A stretch of 25,857 bases of DNA, taken from NCBI GenBank assembly GCA_038527215.1, contig JBCBGC010000124.1, positions 1 to 25,857 of the forward strand. Reading direction: 5' to 3'. Shown here one piece after another: positions 7,403 through 14,587 of this stretch. Made by a program: the position numbers and the translations under genes. Position 1 is the stretch's first letter; each line of letters starts with the position of its first letter. The notes under the pieces are model-generated. The model was not told the DNA's origin and searched no databases. It worked only from the letters and a program-made list of their open reading frames with translations. This DNA comes from JAWPMV01 sp038527215. GTDB taxonomy: Bacteria > Bacteroidota > Bacteroidia > J057.

Positions 7403-9064
7403 ATGCAAAAGCTTACCTACTCCTTCTGCAAATGGGAAGAACAGACGCCCGATCAGGTTTTCCTGCGCCAACCTTTTGGAGACCGCTGGGAAGAATACAC
7501 CTGGGCGGAGACGGGACAGATGGCCCGTAAACTGGCTACGGGTTTACTTTCATTGGGCCTTCCTCCTCGCAGCCATATCGGTCTTATCTCTAAGAATTGT
7601 CGGGAATGGGTGATCGCAGACCTGGCCATCACCATGGCCAATTTCGTTTCTGTTCCGCTCTATCCCACCCTGAAAGCAGACTCAGTAGCAGAATTGATAG
7701 AGCTGGGCGATATCCAGGCTATGTTTGTCGGGAAGATCGAGGACTGGGATAGCATGAAAGCCGGGATTCCGGATGATCTGCCTTTGATCCGCTTTCCTCA
7801 CTACGAGGGCAATGGTCGGATCGAAAGAGGGGAGGAGTGGCACAGTTTTATTGACAGGCATGAACCCTGGCAAGGGGTCCCTGAATTTGATCCGCAAGAT
7901 ACCTGGACCATCATTTTTACCTCAGGCACCACGGGTACCCCCAAAGGCGTGGTGTTATCCTACGGAAACCTGGATAGCACCAAGGTAGTGGTAGAGCAAA
8001 GAAATATTGTCAATTTGTCAACGGAGGGAGATAATGTCTTTTTCTCTTTCTTGCCCATGAACCATATAGCCGAACGGGTATTGGTGGAGCAAGGCGCCTT
8101 ACACTATGGGGGCACCATGAGCTTTGCGGAGTCTCTGGATTCCTTTGTCCAGAACCTACAGGATGTGCAGCCCACCTTTTTCTTTGCTGTGCCTCGGATC
8201 TGGACCAAATTCCAGTTGGGAGTGCTGGCCAAGATGCCGGCAGAAAAACTAGATCGCCTGTTAAAAATCCCTCTTCTCAACAGTTTGGTAAAAAAACGTA
8301 TTCGCAAAGGATTAGGCATGGGACGGGTGCGGGGTACGATTACCGGGGCGGCTTCCATTCCCGAAGAGCTGAAAAACTGGTATCGCAAAATCGGCATCCC
8401 CATGGTGGAAGGGTATGGCATGACGGAAAACTGTGCCCTGACCAGTTCCTTGCCTCCCAAAGATATTCGTCCTGGTTCGGTGGGCATAGCCCTGCCTACG
8501 GTAGACATGAAAATAGACCCTGCCAATGGGGAAATCATGATGAAGGCCCCTTTTGTCATGCAAGGCTATTATAAAGACCCTGAGAAAACCGCAGAAGTGC
8601 TGGAGGATGGCTGGTTGCGCACAGGCGATCAGGGAAGCATAGACGAGGAAGGCTATCTCTACATTACGGGTAGGGTAAAAGATGCCTTTAAGACCGCCAA
8701 AGGAAAATTTCTGGTGCCAGGACCGATCGAGCAATTGTTTGAGACTTCTCTGGATATCGAGCAATTGTGTCTGGTAGGTTTGGGCTGTCCCCAACCCTTA
8801 TTGCTGATCGTGCCCTCTGAGATCGGCCTGGCCAAATCACAGGAGGCCCTCAAGGATTCTTTGGCCGAAACCCTCACCCAGGCCAACGCCCAGTTGCCCA
8901 ATTATCAAAAAGTCTCCACCGTGGTGGTCGTACGGGAAGGCTGGGATGTCGGCAATGATATGCTGACCCCCACCCTCAAGGTCAAACGGAACCAGGTGCA
9001 TCACCGGTACGGACCCTTTTTGATGGGATGGCATGAGCAGGGGGAAAAGGTCATCTGGGAATAG
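7403..9064 (+). CDS. AMP-forming acyl-CoA synthetase (long-chain fatty acid-CoA ligase family)
   Basis: I chose the ATG at 7403 (553 residues, MQKLTYSFCKWEEQTPDQVF), because family homology begins at about this point; upstream TTG (7316) and ATG (7355) starts add residues of no family character. The ANL-superfamily motifs are intact: the P-loop FTSGTTGTPKG at about 172-182, GYGMTE at 337-342, the 'GDQGSIDEEGYLYITGR' hinge region (Asp409) and a catalytic-type Lys in TAKGKF near 435. The enzyme adenylates a fatty or other carboxylic acid with ATP and transfers it to CoA. The order of motifs and the 'GRVKDAFKTAKGKFLVPGPIE' segment fit long-chain acyl-CoA synthetases, which are usually somewhat longer. 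The exact substrate cannot be told. It is divergent from the eCIS operon and followed by a VOC protein. Confidence 0.9.
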   Translation: MQKLTYSFCKWEEQTPDQVFLRQPFGDRWEEYTWAETGQMARKLATGLLSLGLPPRSHIGLISKNCREWVIADLAITMANFVSVPLYPTLKADSVAELIELGDIQAMFVGKIEDWDSMKAGIPDDLPLIRFPHYEGNGRIERGEEWHSFIDRHEPWQGVPEFDPQDTWTIIFTSGTTGTPKGVVLSYGNLDSTKVVVEQRNIVNLSTEGDNVFFSFLPMNHIAERVLVEQGALHYGGTMSFAESLDSFVQNLQDVQPTFFFAVPRIWTKFQLGVLAKMPAEKLDRLLKIPLLNSLVKKRIRKGLGMGRVRGTITGAASIPEELKNWYRKIGIPMVEGYGMTENCALTSSLPPKDIRPGSVGIALPTVDMKIDPANGEIMMKAPFVMQGYYKDPEKTAEVLEDGWLRTGDQGSIDEEGYLYITGRVKDAFKTAKGKFLVPGPIEQLFETSLDIEQLCLVGLGCPQPLLLIVPSEIGLAKSQEALKDSLAETLTQANAQLPNYQKVSTVVVVREGWDVGNDMLTPTLKVKRNQVHHRYGPFLMGWHEQGEKVIWE

Positions 9065-9104
9065 GGAGAAAGTCCCTCTATTTGTCTGATTTTGCCGCAT
9101 TTTG

Positions 9105-9112
9105 TACCTTAA
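9105..9112 (+). promoter_or_regulatory. Candidate -7 box (TACCTTAA) just upstream of the VOC gene
   Basis: TACCTTAA resembles TAnnTTTG, and a TTTG at 9081-9084 lies 20 bases upstream, the expected distance for a -33 element. Only 6 bases separate the box from the ATG at 9119, so the transcript would start at or very close to the start codon. Confidence 0.4.
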
Positions 9113-9118
9113 GCCATC

Positions 9119-9928
9119 ATGCATTCCCGTCCCATTGACCACATTGTGATCGCAGTGCAGGACCTGAATCAGGCCTGCCAACACTACCGCACACTAGGCT
9201 TTACCATCAGCCCGGGGGGCATCCATGAACAAGGCTATTCTCACAATGCCCTCATTCATCTGGCGGATGGCAGTTTCCTGGAATTGTTCGCGTTCCGTCC
9301 CGGTTGGCGTAGGATGTTTCTTCGCCTCTGGAACAAATGGGGCATGTTGGATAGCAAAAAGCAAAAGCTGGAAAATGGCTTTCTCAACCGCTTCCTCAAA
9401 GGCCTTTACGGACGAGAAGGCATGATTGACTTTGCCATCAAGGTGGAGGATTTTACCCAGCAAACAGCCACCCTCAGAGAAGAAGGATTGAGCCTTTCGG
9501 CAGACTGTCCCTTTTCGCGCCTCAAACCTGATGGGTCGAGGGTAAGCTGGGAACTGGCTTTTCCGGAGGATTTGCTGCTACCTTTTCTGATGAGTGGCTA
9601 TGACCCGCCCAAGCAGCTGCCCGAAGCTGCCACTACCCACGCCAATGGTGTGAAAGGCATCTATGGCTTGAGCATCGCCTCCGCTACCTTCGATACCCAT
9701 TTTCAACTGTTCCAACAGCTACTGGCCGCCGATCCGCAAATCGGTCGGAGAGAAGGAGCGCCCATGGCCACCTTCGACCTGGGACATCAATGGGTGAGAT
9801 TATTGGAAAAAAATCCTGATCAGGAAGCCGGCTTAGTGGAATTGCAACTGCATGGGGAGCAGGAAATTGGCCCCCTGGAATTATCCAAAACCCATCAGGC
9901 CCGCATCCATATTCTGGCTCGGGGTTAA
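9119..9928 (+). CDS. Glyoxalase-like domain protein (VOC superfamily)
   Basis: This 269-residue protein opens MHSRPIDHIVIAVQDLNQAC, followed by 'HYRTLGFTISPGGIHEQGYSHNAL' and 'ADGSFLELFAF'. This is the standard first betaalphabetabetabeta unit of a VOC/Glyoxalase_3-type domain, with His8, His39-like and Glu positions that could bind a metal. A second, more divergent unit begins near residue 180 (GVKGIYGLSIASATFDTHFQ) and ends with a 'WVRLLEKN' strand. VOC enzymes include dioxygenases, isomerases and lyases, so the reaction cannot be assigned. It lies 54 bases after the acyl-CoA ligase but probably has its own promoter. It converges on the methyltransferase gene, and the two stop codons share a single TTAA (9925-9928). 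Confidence 0.85.
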   Translation: MHSRPIDHIVIAVQDLNQACQHYRTLGFTISPGGIHEQGYSHNALIHLADGSFLELFAFRPGWRRMFLRLWNKWGMLDSKKQKLENGFLNRFLKGLYGREGMIDFAIKVEDFTQQTATLREEGLSLSADCPFSRLKPDGSRVSWELAFPEDLLLPFLMSGYDPPKQLPEAATTHANGVKGIYGLSIASATFDTHFQLFQQLLAADPQIGRREGAPMATFDLGHQWVRLLEKNPDQEAGLVELQLHGEQEIGPLELSKTHQARIHILARG

Positions 9929-10542
9929 ACCGCCGGTTTTATGCCCACATACCTGACTACCGAGGCCAGGCCTTCATGGAAAGCCCCTTCCCGGAGTTCT
10001 ACTTCCTTTTGCTCCGAAAAAACGACTTCAAAACCTGAGAATAATCCCTCTACCATTTCGGGGGTGTAGAGCATTTCCAGCACGGGAGGGCCGCCGGAAT
10101 TGTACTGTGCTTTATAGCGTAATTGATCCTGGCTAAAAGCTTCCAGGATAATCCGGCCCCCGGGTTTCAACCACTGAGCCAGGTGCAGGTGATACGGCTG
10201 GCGCAACTCCGCTGGAAAATGCACATAGGTCAGGCCTATGGCATCGAACGAAGCCGGCGGATAGTCCATGCTCATCAATTCTCCCACCCGATAGTCAATG
10301 GATACCCCCATTTCCCGGGCCAGATTCCGGGCTTTGTGTTGTCCCTCCTGGCTCAGATCAAAACAGCTTACGTCCCACCCTAGCGTAGCCGCATAGACGC
10401 CATTTCGGCCTTCTCCATCGGCGGGCATGAGCAGGCGTCCGGGCGGTAATCCCGCTAATTGTTCTGCGAAGAAAGTATTTGGGGTGGTGCCGTAGACGTA
10501 TTCGGTCAGCCCGTAGCGTTGGTTCCAGAATTCAGCATTCAT
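9925..10542 (-). CDS. Class I SAM-dependent methyltransferase
   Basis: This 205-residue protein starts MNAEFWNQRYGLTEYVYGTT. Motif I of class I methyltransferases is recognisable in the modified form 'GRLLMPADGEGRNGVYAATLGWDVSCFDLS', where the acidic residue ending the second strand (FDLS) would bind the SAM ribose. 'SFDAIGLTYVHFP' corresponds to motif II, and 'WLKPGGRIILEAF' is the typical post-motif segment. The overall look resembles small TehB/thiopurine-methyltransferase-like proteins. The substrate is probably a small molecule but cannot be named. It overlaps the GNAT gene by an ATGA, so the two are translated from one message. Confidence 0.87.
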   Translation of the reverse strand: MNAEFWNQRYGLTEYVYGTTPNTFFAEQLAGLPPGRLLMPADGEGRNGVYAATLGWDVSCFDLSQEGQHKARNLAREMGVSIDYRVGELMSMDYPPASFDAIGLTYVHFPAELRQPYHLHLAQWLKPGGRIILEAFSQDQLRYKAQYNSGGPPVLEMLYTPEMVEGLFSGFEVVFSEQKEVELREGAFHEGLASVVRYVGIKPAV

Positions 10543-11018
10543 GCGGTAGGATGCGTTAAGGTGGGAGGAAAATTATACCAGGTCATTTTATATTGATCCA
10601 GGCCCGGACCAAAACCCTCAGGGATGATCTCGTGAGTGCTAAAGCCCAGCTTTTCGTAAAAAGCAGCCGTGTGTTGCGAAGTATCTATATGGCAGGGCTG
10701 GTTGGGGTAGGTTTGCTGAATTCGCTTGAGGCGCTCTATGGTAAATATTTTTCCCCAACCTTGCCCATGTAAGTCCTGATGAACCATGCCCCAGGAAAGG
10801 CCTGCCCCAGGTACTCGGTCATCCCAGAAGATGCCCCCACAACCGATCACTTGTCCTTCGATCTGGATGACCCAGTAATTTTCATCCGTTTTTTCATCCA
10901 GCCAGGTGGTGAATAAGCCCAACTCCTCCGGGGTGAAATAGGTGGGTTGGTTGCTGCGAAAAATCCTTAGACAGGCTGCTCGGTCCGAGGCTTCGTATGG
11001 GCGAATTTGATACTGCAT
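10539..11018 (-). CDS. GNAT family N-acetyltransferase
   Basis: This 159-residue protein has the GNAT layout: MQYQIRPYEASDRAACLRIF at the N-terminus, 'YWVIQIEGQVIGCGGIFW' as the central strands, and motif A around 'LSWGMVHQDLHGQGWGKIFTIERL', containing the Q/GxGxG-type acetyl-CoA pyrophosphate loop (HGQGWG). It ends with 'CHIDTSQHTAAFYEKLGFSTHE', the conserved 'AxxFYExLGF' helix. It transfers an acetyl group from acetyl-CoA to an unknown amine. Its stop overlaps the methyltransferase start (10539-10542), forming a two-gene operon. A TATATTCG box lies 8 bases before its ATG, in a 99-base divergent gap shared with the efflux operon. Confidence 0.9.
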   Translation of the reverse strand: MQYQIRPYEASDRAACLRIFRSNQPTYFTPEELGLFTTWLDEKTDENYWVIQIEGQVIGCGGIFWDDRVPGAGLSWGMVHQDLHGQGWGKIFTIERLKRIQQTYPNQPCHIDTSQHTAAFYEKLGFSTHEIIPEGFGPGLDQYKMTWYNFPPTLTHPTA

Positions 11019-11026
11019 GACAAGGA

Positions 11027-11034
11027 CGAATATA
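11027..11034 (-). promoter_or_regulatory. Candidate -7 box (TATATTCG, minus) for the GNAT-methyltransferase operon
   Basis: Read on minus, the box is TATATTCG, one mismatch from TAnnTTTG, and it ends 8 bases before the GNAT ATG at 11018. No TTTG is found at the ideal upstream distance. The implied leader is only a few bases long. Confidence 0.38.
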
Positions 11035-11104
11035 AGGAGATCTTCCTGCTAATTTTTTTCTCAAAAATTGATGTTTACTTTACGGAAAGAAAGGTGGCCT
11101 TTGC

Positions 11105-11112
11105 TAAATTTC
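11105..11112 (+). promoter_or_regulatory. Candidate -7 box (TAAATTTC) for the efflux operon
   Basis: TAAATTTC matches TAnnTTTG at all but the last base and lies 5 bases upstream of the chosen ATG at 11118. This supports that start over the in-frame ATG at 11007, which would lie upstream of the promoter. Confidence 0.38.
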
Positions 11113-11117
11113 AATAT

Positions 11118-13487
11118 ATGAAAAAACACGCCCTAATTCTCCAGGCAATCGCCTTGGGGTGCTTGATGCTTTTTAGCTCCCTGCCCATTTCGGCCCAGTC
11201 CTACCGCATAGGTTTTATCGCGGATTTCGAAAAGGCGCCCGAACTGATCGGCTTCTGCCAACAAATCACTCAGTCTATCCAAAAAACCGTAGGGGCTTCG
11301 GCTGTCCTCACGCTGGATGAACAGCATATTCGTTCGGCTAATTGGTCCCTGGAGCAAGCCGTTGAAGAGATTGACAGTCTTGAAAAAAGCTGCGACCTGC
11401 TCCTGTTGCTGGGAAGCGTCAGCATGAAAGCCAGTTTGAGTCGGGATTCCTTTAACATTCCTACTCTGGGGCTAGGGGTGTTTAGTCCTCAGATTCAGGA
11501 AATCCCTTTCACAGATAAAGGGACTTCCGGGGTGGAGAATTTTACCTATATTCTCACCGCCATGGATTTTGAGGCCCAACTTGACCGCTTTCACCAGATG
11601 GTCGACTTTCAGCATTTGGGGCTTTTGTTTGATGAACGGACCGCCCAGTCTCTGAATGCTACCCAGGCCTTAAAGAGCATCAGTGATTTGGGACAAAAAT
11701 TCCAGGCCGAAATAAGCCCGATTCCCCTAAGCGCGAATCCTGAAACCTCCCTGGAGGCTATGCCGGAAGGCGTAGATGCCGTTTTTTTAGCTACTCCTTA
11801 TGAATTGCAGGGGGAACAGGTTGCTCGCCTGGCCCAGGAAATTGCCAAACGAGATTTGCCGTCATTTTCTCTTAGCAAACCGCATGTAGATCAGGGAATC
11901 ATGGCCTGCTGGTCAGATGACAATGGATTCGAACAGATTATCCGGCGGTTGGGCATTCTGGTGGATGATGTAGTCCGGGGGGAAAAACTGGCTGACCTAT
12001 CGGTGGCCCTGAACCAAAAGCAGGAATTGTATCTGAATATGGCCACGGTGCGGGAAATAGATTTTCACCCCACCTTTGAATTACTGTTTACCGCAAATTT
12101 GATCGGCGAACCTAAAAGCGACGATACCCGGGTATATTCCCTCAAGGAGATCATTGCCCTGGGCTTAGAGCAAAACCTGGATATCCAGCTCTCTAATCAG
12201 GATGTAGTAAACGCGGGTCTGGAGGTTAAACAGGCGCAGAGCCAATACCTGCCCGATGCTGATGTGTCGGTTAGCGGGGCCCAAATCGACAAAGGCCGGA
12301 CCAGCGCTTTCCTCGGACAGTCCGAAAGCACCCTATCAGGAAACGCCAGCCTGAGCCAGTTAATTTTCTCCGAACAAGCCTCGGCCAATATCAGGATTCA
12401 ACGCTACCTGCAGGAAGCGCAAAATGAAGCCTATCAACAAGCCATCCTGGATGTATTGCTGGATTGCTACACGGCTTACCTGAATGTCCTACAAGCCAAA
12501 ACCAATGTCCTCATCCAGCAGGAGAACCTCTCCTCCTCTAAGACCAACCTGGAACTGGCCCGCTTGCGGTCCGACCTGGGGGCTTCTTCCAACGCAGATG
12601 TATATCGCTGGGAAGGGGAAGTGGCTACTGCTCAACAAAACACCATCGAGGCCCAAACCAACTTATTGACGGCGCAGTTCCAGCTCAATAACCTCTTGAA
12701 TAATCAGCTGGAAGAAGGTTACGAAATAGAAGACATAGGCCTGGAGGATGAACTGTTTCGTCAGTTTCAGGAAAATGACTGGGTGGATTATATAAAAGGC
12801 CCTTACGAATTGGGAATTGTTTCCCGCTTTCTCATCCAGGAAGCCCAGCAGAATTTCCCTTCGAAAAAGCAGCTAAATGCCAACGAGAAGCTGTTGGAGC
12901 GGACCCAATTGATGAATAAACGCCTGTTTTATACCCCTACGGTAGCTGCTCAGGCTCAAACGGACCAAACCTTCTGGCGGGGAGGAGAAGGCTCAACGGC
13001 CAATCCAGACCAGCCCTTTAACAACAATACCTGGAGCCTCGGTTTGAGTATTTCTTATCCTTTGTTTGACGGCAACCGACGCAGGCTCAACCAGCAGCAA
13101 ACCTCGGTGGATCAAGCCCAGTTACAGCTTCAGAAAAGGCAATTGGACCAGAATCTCGACCTGCAGGTGCGTTCCAACACCCTGAGCCTCCTCAATGCTT
13201 CCACGGATATTTATTACTCCAATATCTCCCGACAAAATATGGCTCGAAACTTTGAGCTGGTTCAAAATAACTACCAGCAGGGACAGGTCTCGATTGTCCA
13301 ACTAATCGACGCCCAGCAGGCCTCGCTCAATGCCAAGCAGGCTTACGCCATATCCGTCTATAATTTCATTCAGGCCAATATCCGGGTAGAATACAGCATT
13401 GGCTTTTTTAGCATGCTGGCTTCCGAAGAAGCATTGCAGGCCTTTGATACGCGATTGAAAGAATATTTTTTGCTGAATAAAGAATAA
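11118..13487 (+). CDS. TolC-family outer membrane efflux protein with N-terminal ABC substrate-binding-protein-like domain
   Basis: I chose the ATG at 11118 (789 residues), because it opens a textbook signal peptide: MKKHALILQAIALGCLMLFS, then SSLPISAQ with cleavage after Gln27. An earlier in-frame ATG at 11007 would bury it. Residues about 29-325 resemble the ABC_sub_bind (PF04392) fold: 'YRIGFIAD', 'CDLLLLLGSVSMKA', 'HLGLLFDE', 'GVDAVFLATPYELQGEQVARLAQE', then 'RRLGILVDDVVRGEKLADLSV'. Residues about 340-789 are a TolC/OEP domain: two helical repeats beginning at 'LKEIIALGLEQNLDI' and, in the second half, 'LSISYPLFDGNRRRLNQQ'. It ends with the usual 'VQNNYQQGQVSIVQLIDAQQASLNA'. The adaptor gene starts 4 bases later. 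TolC proteins form the outer-membrane exit duct; the extra domain may sense or deliver substrate (inference). Confidence 0.85.
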   Translation: MKKHALILQAIALGCLMLFSSLPISAQSYRIGFIADFEKAPELIGFCQQITQSIQKTVGASAVLTLDEQHIRSANWSLEQAVEEIDSLEKSCDLLLLLGSVSMKASLSRDSFNIPTLGLGVFSPQIQEIPFTDKGTSGVENFTYILTAMDFEAQLDRFHQMVDFQHLGLLFDERTAQSLNATQALKSISDLGQKFQAEISPIPLSANPETSLEAMPEGVDAVFLATPYELQGEQVARLAQEIAKRDLPSFSLSKPHVDQGIMACWSDDNGFEQIIRRLGILVDDVVRGEKLADLSVALNQKQELYLNMATVREIDFHPTFELLFTANLIGEPKSDDTRVYSLKEIIALGLEQNLDIQLSNQDVVNAGLEVKQAQSQYLPDADVSVSGAQIDKGRTSAFLGQSESTLSGNASLSQLIFSEQASANIRIQRYLQEAQNEAYQQAILDVLLDCYTAYLNVLQAKTNVLIQQENLSSSKTNLELARLRSDLGASSNADVYRWEGEVATAQQNTIEAQTNLLTAQFQLNNLLNNQLEEGYEIEDIGLEDELFRQFQENDWVDYIKGPYELGIVSRFLIQEAQQNFPSKKQLNANEKLLERTQLMNKRLFYTPTVAAQAQTDQTFWRGGEGSTANPDQPFNNNTWSLGLSISYPLFDGNRRRLNQQQTSVDQAQLQLQKRQLDQNLDLQVRSNTLSLLNASTDIYYSNISRQNMARNFELVQNNYQQGQVSIVQLIDAQQASLNAKQAYAISVYNFIQANIRVEYSIGFFSMLASEEALQAFDTRLKEYFLLNKE

Positions 13488-13491
13488 ACCC

Positions 13492-14577
13492 ATGACCAGA
13501 CTTCCACGCTATTTTTTACTCATCGGATTACTCTTTGGCTACGGTTGTGGAGGAGGGAATGATACCTCCCAGGTCGAAGAAGTCATCAAACCCGTTAAAT
13601 ACGCCTCCATCTCTCAGGAAGGGGGCTTACAGGTTAGAAGTTTCAACGGCACCACCCGATCAGGGGAGGAAACTAATTTGAGTTTCCGGGCCAGCGGATT
13701 GATCGTCAAACTCTCCGTAAAAGTAGGCTCCCGGGTACGCAAGGGTGCTTTATTGGCCCAGTTGGACCAGCGGGATTTGTCCTTGAGCTATGAACAGGCC
13801 AAGGCTTCCGTCGCCAGTGCCAAGATTGCCCTGGAGACGGCGAAGTCTAATCTGGAAAGGACCAAGCAACTATACCAGGCCAACAGTGCTTCTTTGAGCG
13901 ACTACGAACAAGCCAAGAATAATTTCGCCAGCACGCAATCCAACTATCAAACCGCCAAAAAGGCCATGGACTTACAGGCCTCTCAGTTTGCCTACGCCCG
14001 CATCTTAGCTTCCACCGATGGGGTGGTAACGGCCGTCAACGCAGAAGTCAATGAATTTGCCCAGGCGGGAAGTCCGATCATAGTGCTGAGTTCCGCAGGT
14101 GGCGGTATGGAAGTCAATGTAGGCGTACCTCAGGCCTATATCACCCGGCTTGAAAACGGGGATACCGTCTCTGTTACGGTTGGCGAGGAGCAAATCCCTG
14201 GAACGGTAACCGAAGTAGGGTTTTCTTCCTCCAATTCCACGACCTATCCGGTCATCGTCAAACTTCCAGATGGGCTGGCAGATATTCGTCCTGGCATGCC
14301 GGCAAAGACTTCCTTTACCTTCGGAAACCCCAATGCTTCCAATCAGCTATTTGTGCCGGTCAAGGCGGTAGGGGAAGATGCTACCGGGAACTTTGTGTTT
14401 ATCCTGGAAAAAGAAGAAACCGAGACTTATCTCACGCGCAAGCGCCATATCGAAATCGGAGCCTTGGGGGACCATGGGTTTCTGATTATTTCAGGCCTGG
14501 AAGAGGGAGAACTGGTCGCTACAGCAGGTCTCCGTTCCTTATATGATGACCGACGGGTAACATTATTGGAAAACTAA
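13492..14577 (+). CDS. RND efflux periplasmic adaptor (membrane fusion protein), lipoprotein
   Basis: This 361-residue protein has a lipoprotein-type N-terminus (MTRLPRYFLLIGLLFGYGCG; probable lipidated Cys19). The HlyD/AcrA layout follows: a lipoyl half-motif 'SFRASGLIVKLSVKVGSRVRKGALLAQLD', a helical hairpin at about 85-165 (QAKASVASAKIALETAKSNL, then LSDYEQAKNNFASTQSNYQTA), the second lipoyl half 'YARILASTDGVVTAVNAEVNEFAQAGSPIIVL', a beta-barrel domain and a membrane-proximal domain with 'FVPVKAV'. Adaptors link the inner-membrane RND pump to the TolC duct. It is 4 bases after the TolC gene and 10 bases before the permease, so all three subunits come from one operon. Confidence 0.95.
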   Translation: MTRLPRYFLLIGLLFGYGCGGGNDTSQVEEVIKPVKYASISQEGGLQVRSFNGTTRSGEETNLSFRASGLIVKLSVKVGSRVRKGALLAQLDQRDLSLSYEQAKASVASAKIALETAKSNLERTKQLYQANSASLSDYEQAKNNFASTQSNYQTAKKAMDLQASQFAYARILASTDGVVTAVNAEVNEFAQAGSPIIVLSSAGGGMEVNVGVPQAYITRLENGDTVSVTVGEEQIPGTVTEVGFSSSNSTTYPVIVKLPDGLADIRPGMPAKTSFTFGNPNASNQLFVPVKAVGEDATGNFVFILEKEETETYLTRKRHIEIGALGDHGFLIISGLEEGELVATAGLRSLYDDRRVTLLEN

Positions 14578-14587
14578 GCAAGCCTTC

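Noticed and set aside
11007..11117. 37-residue N-terminal extension of the TolC fusion
   Set aside because: It would place the signal peptide internally and overlaps the GNAT start and the candidate promoter.
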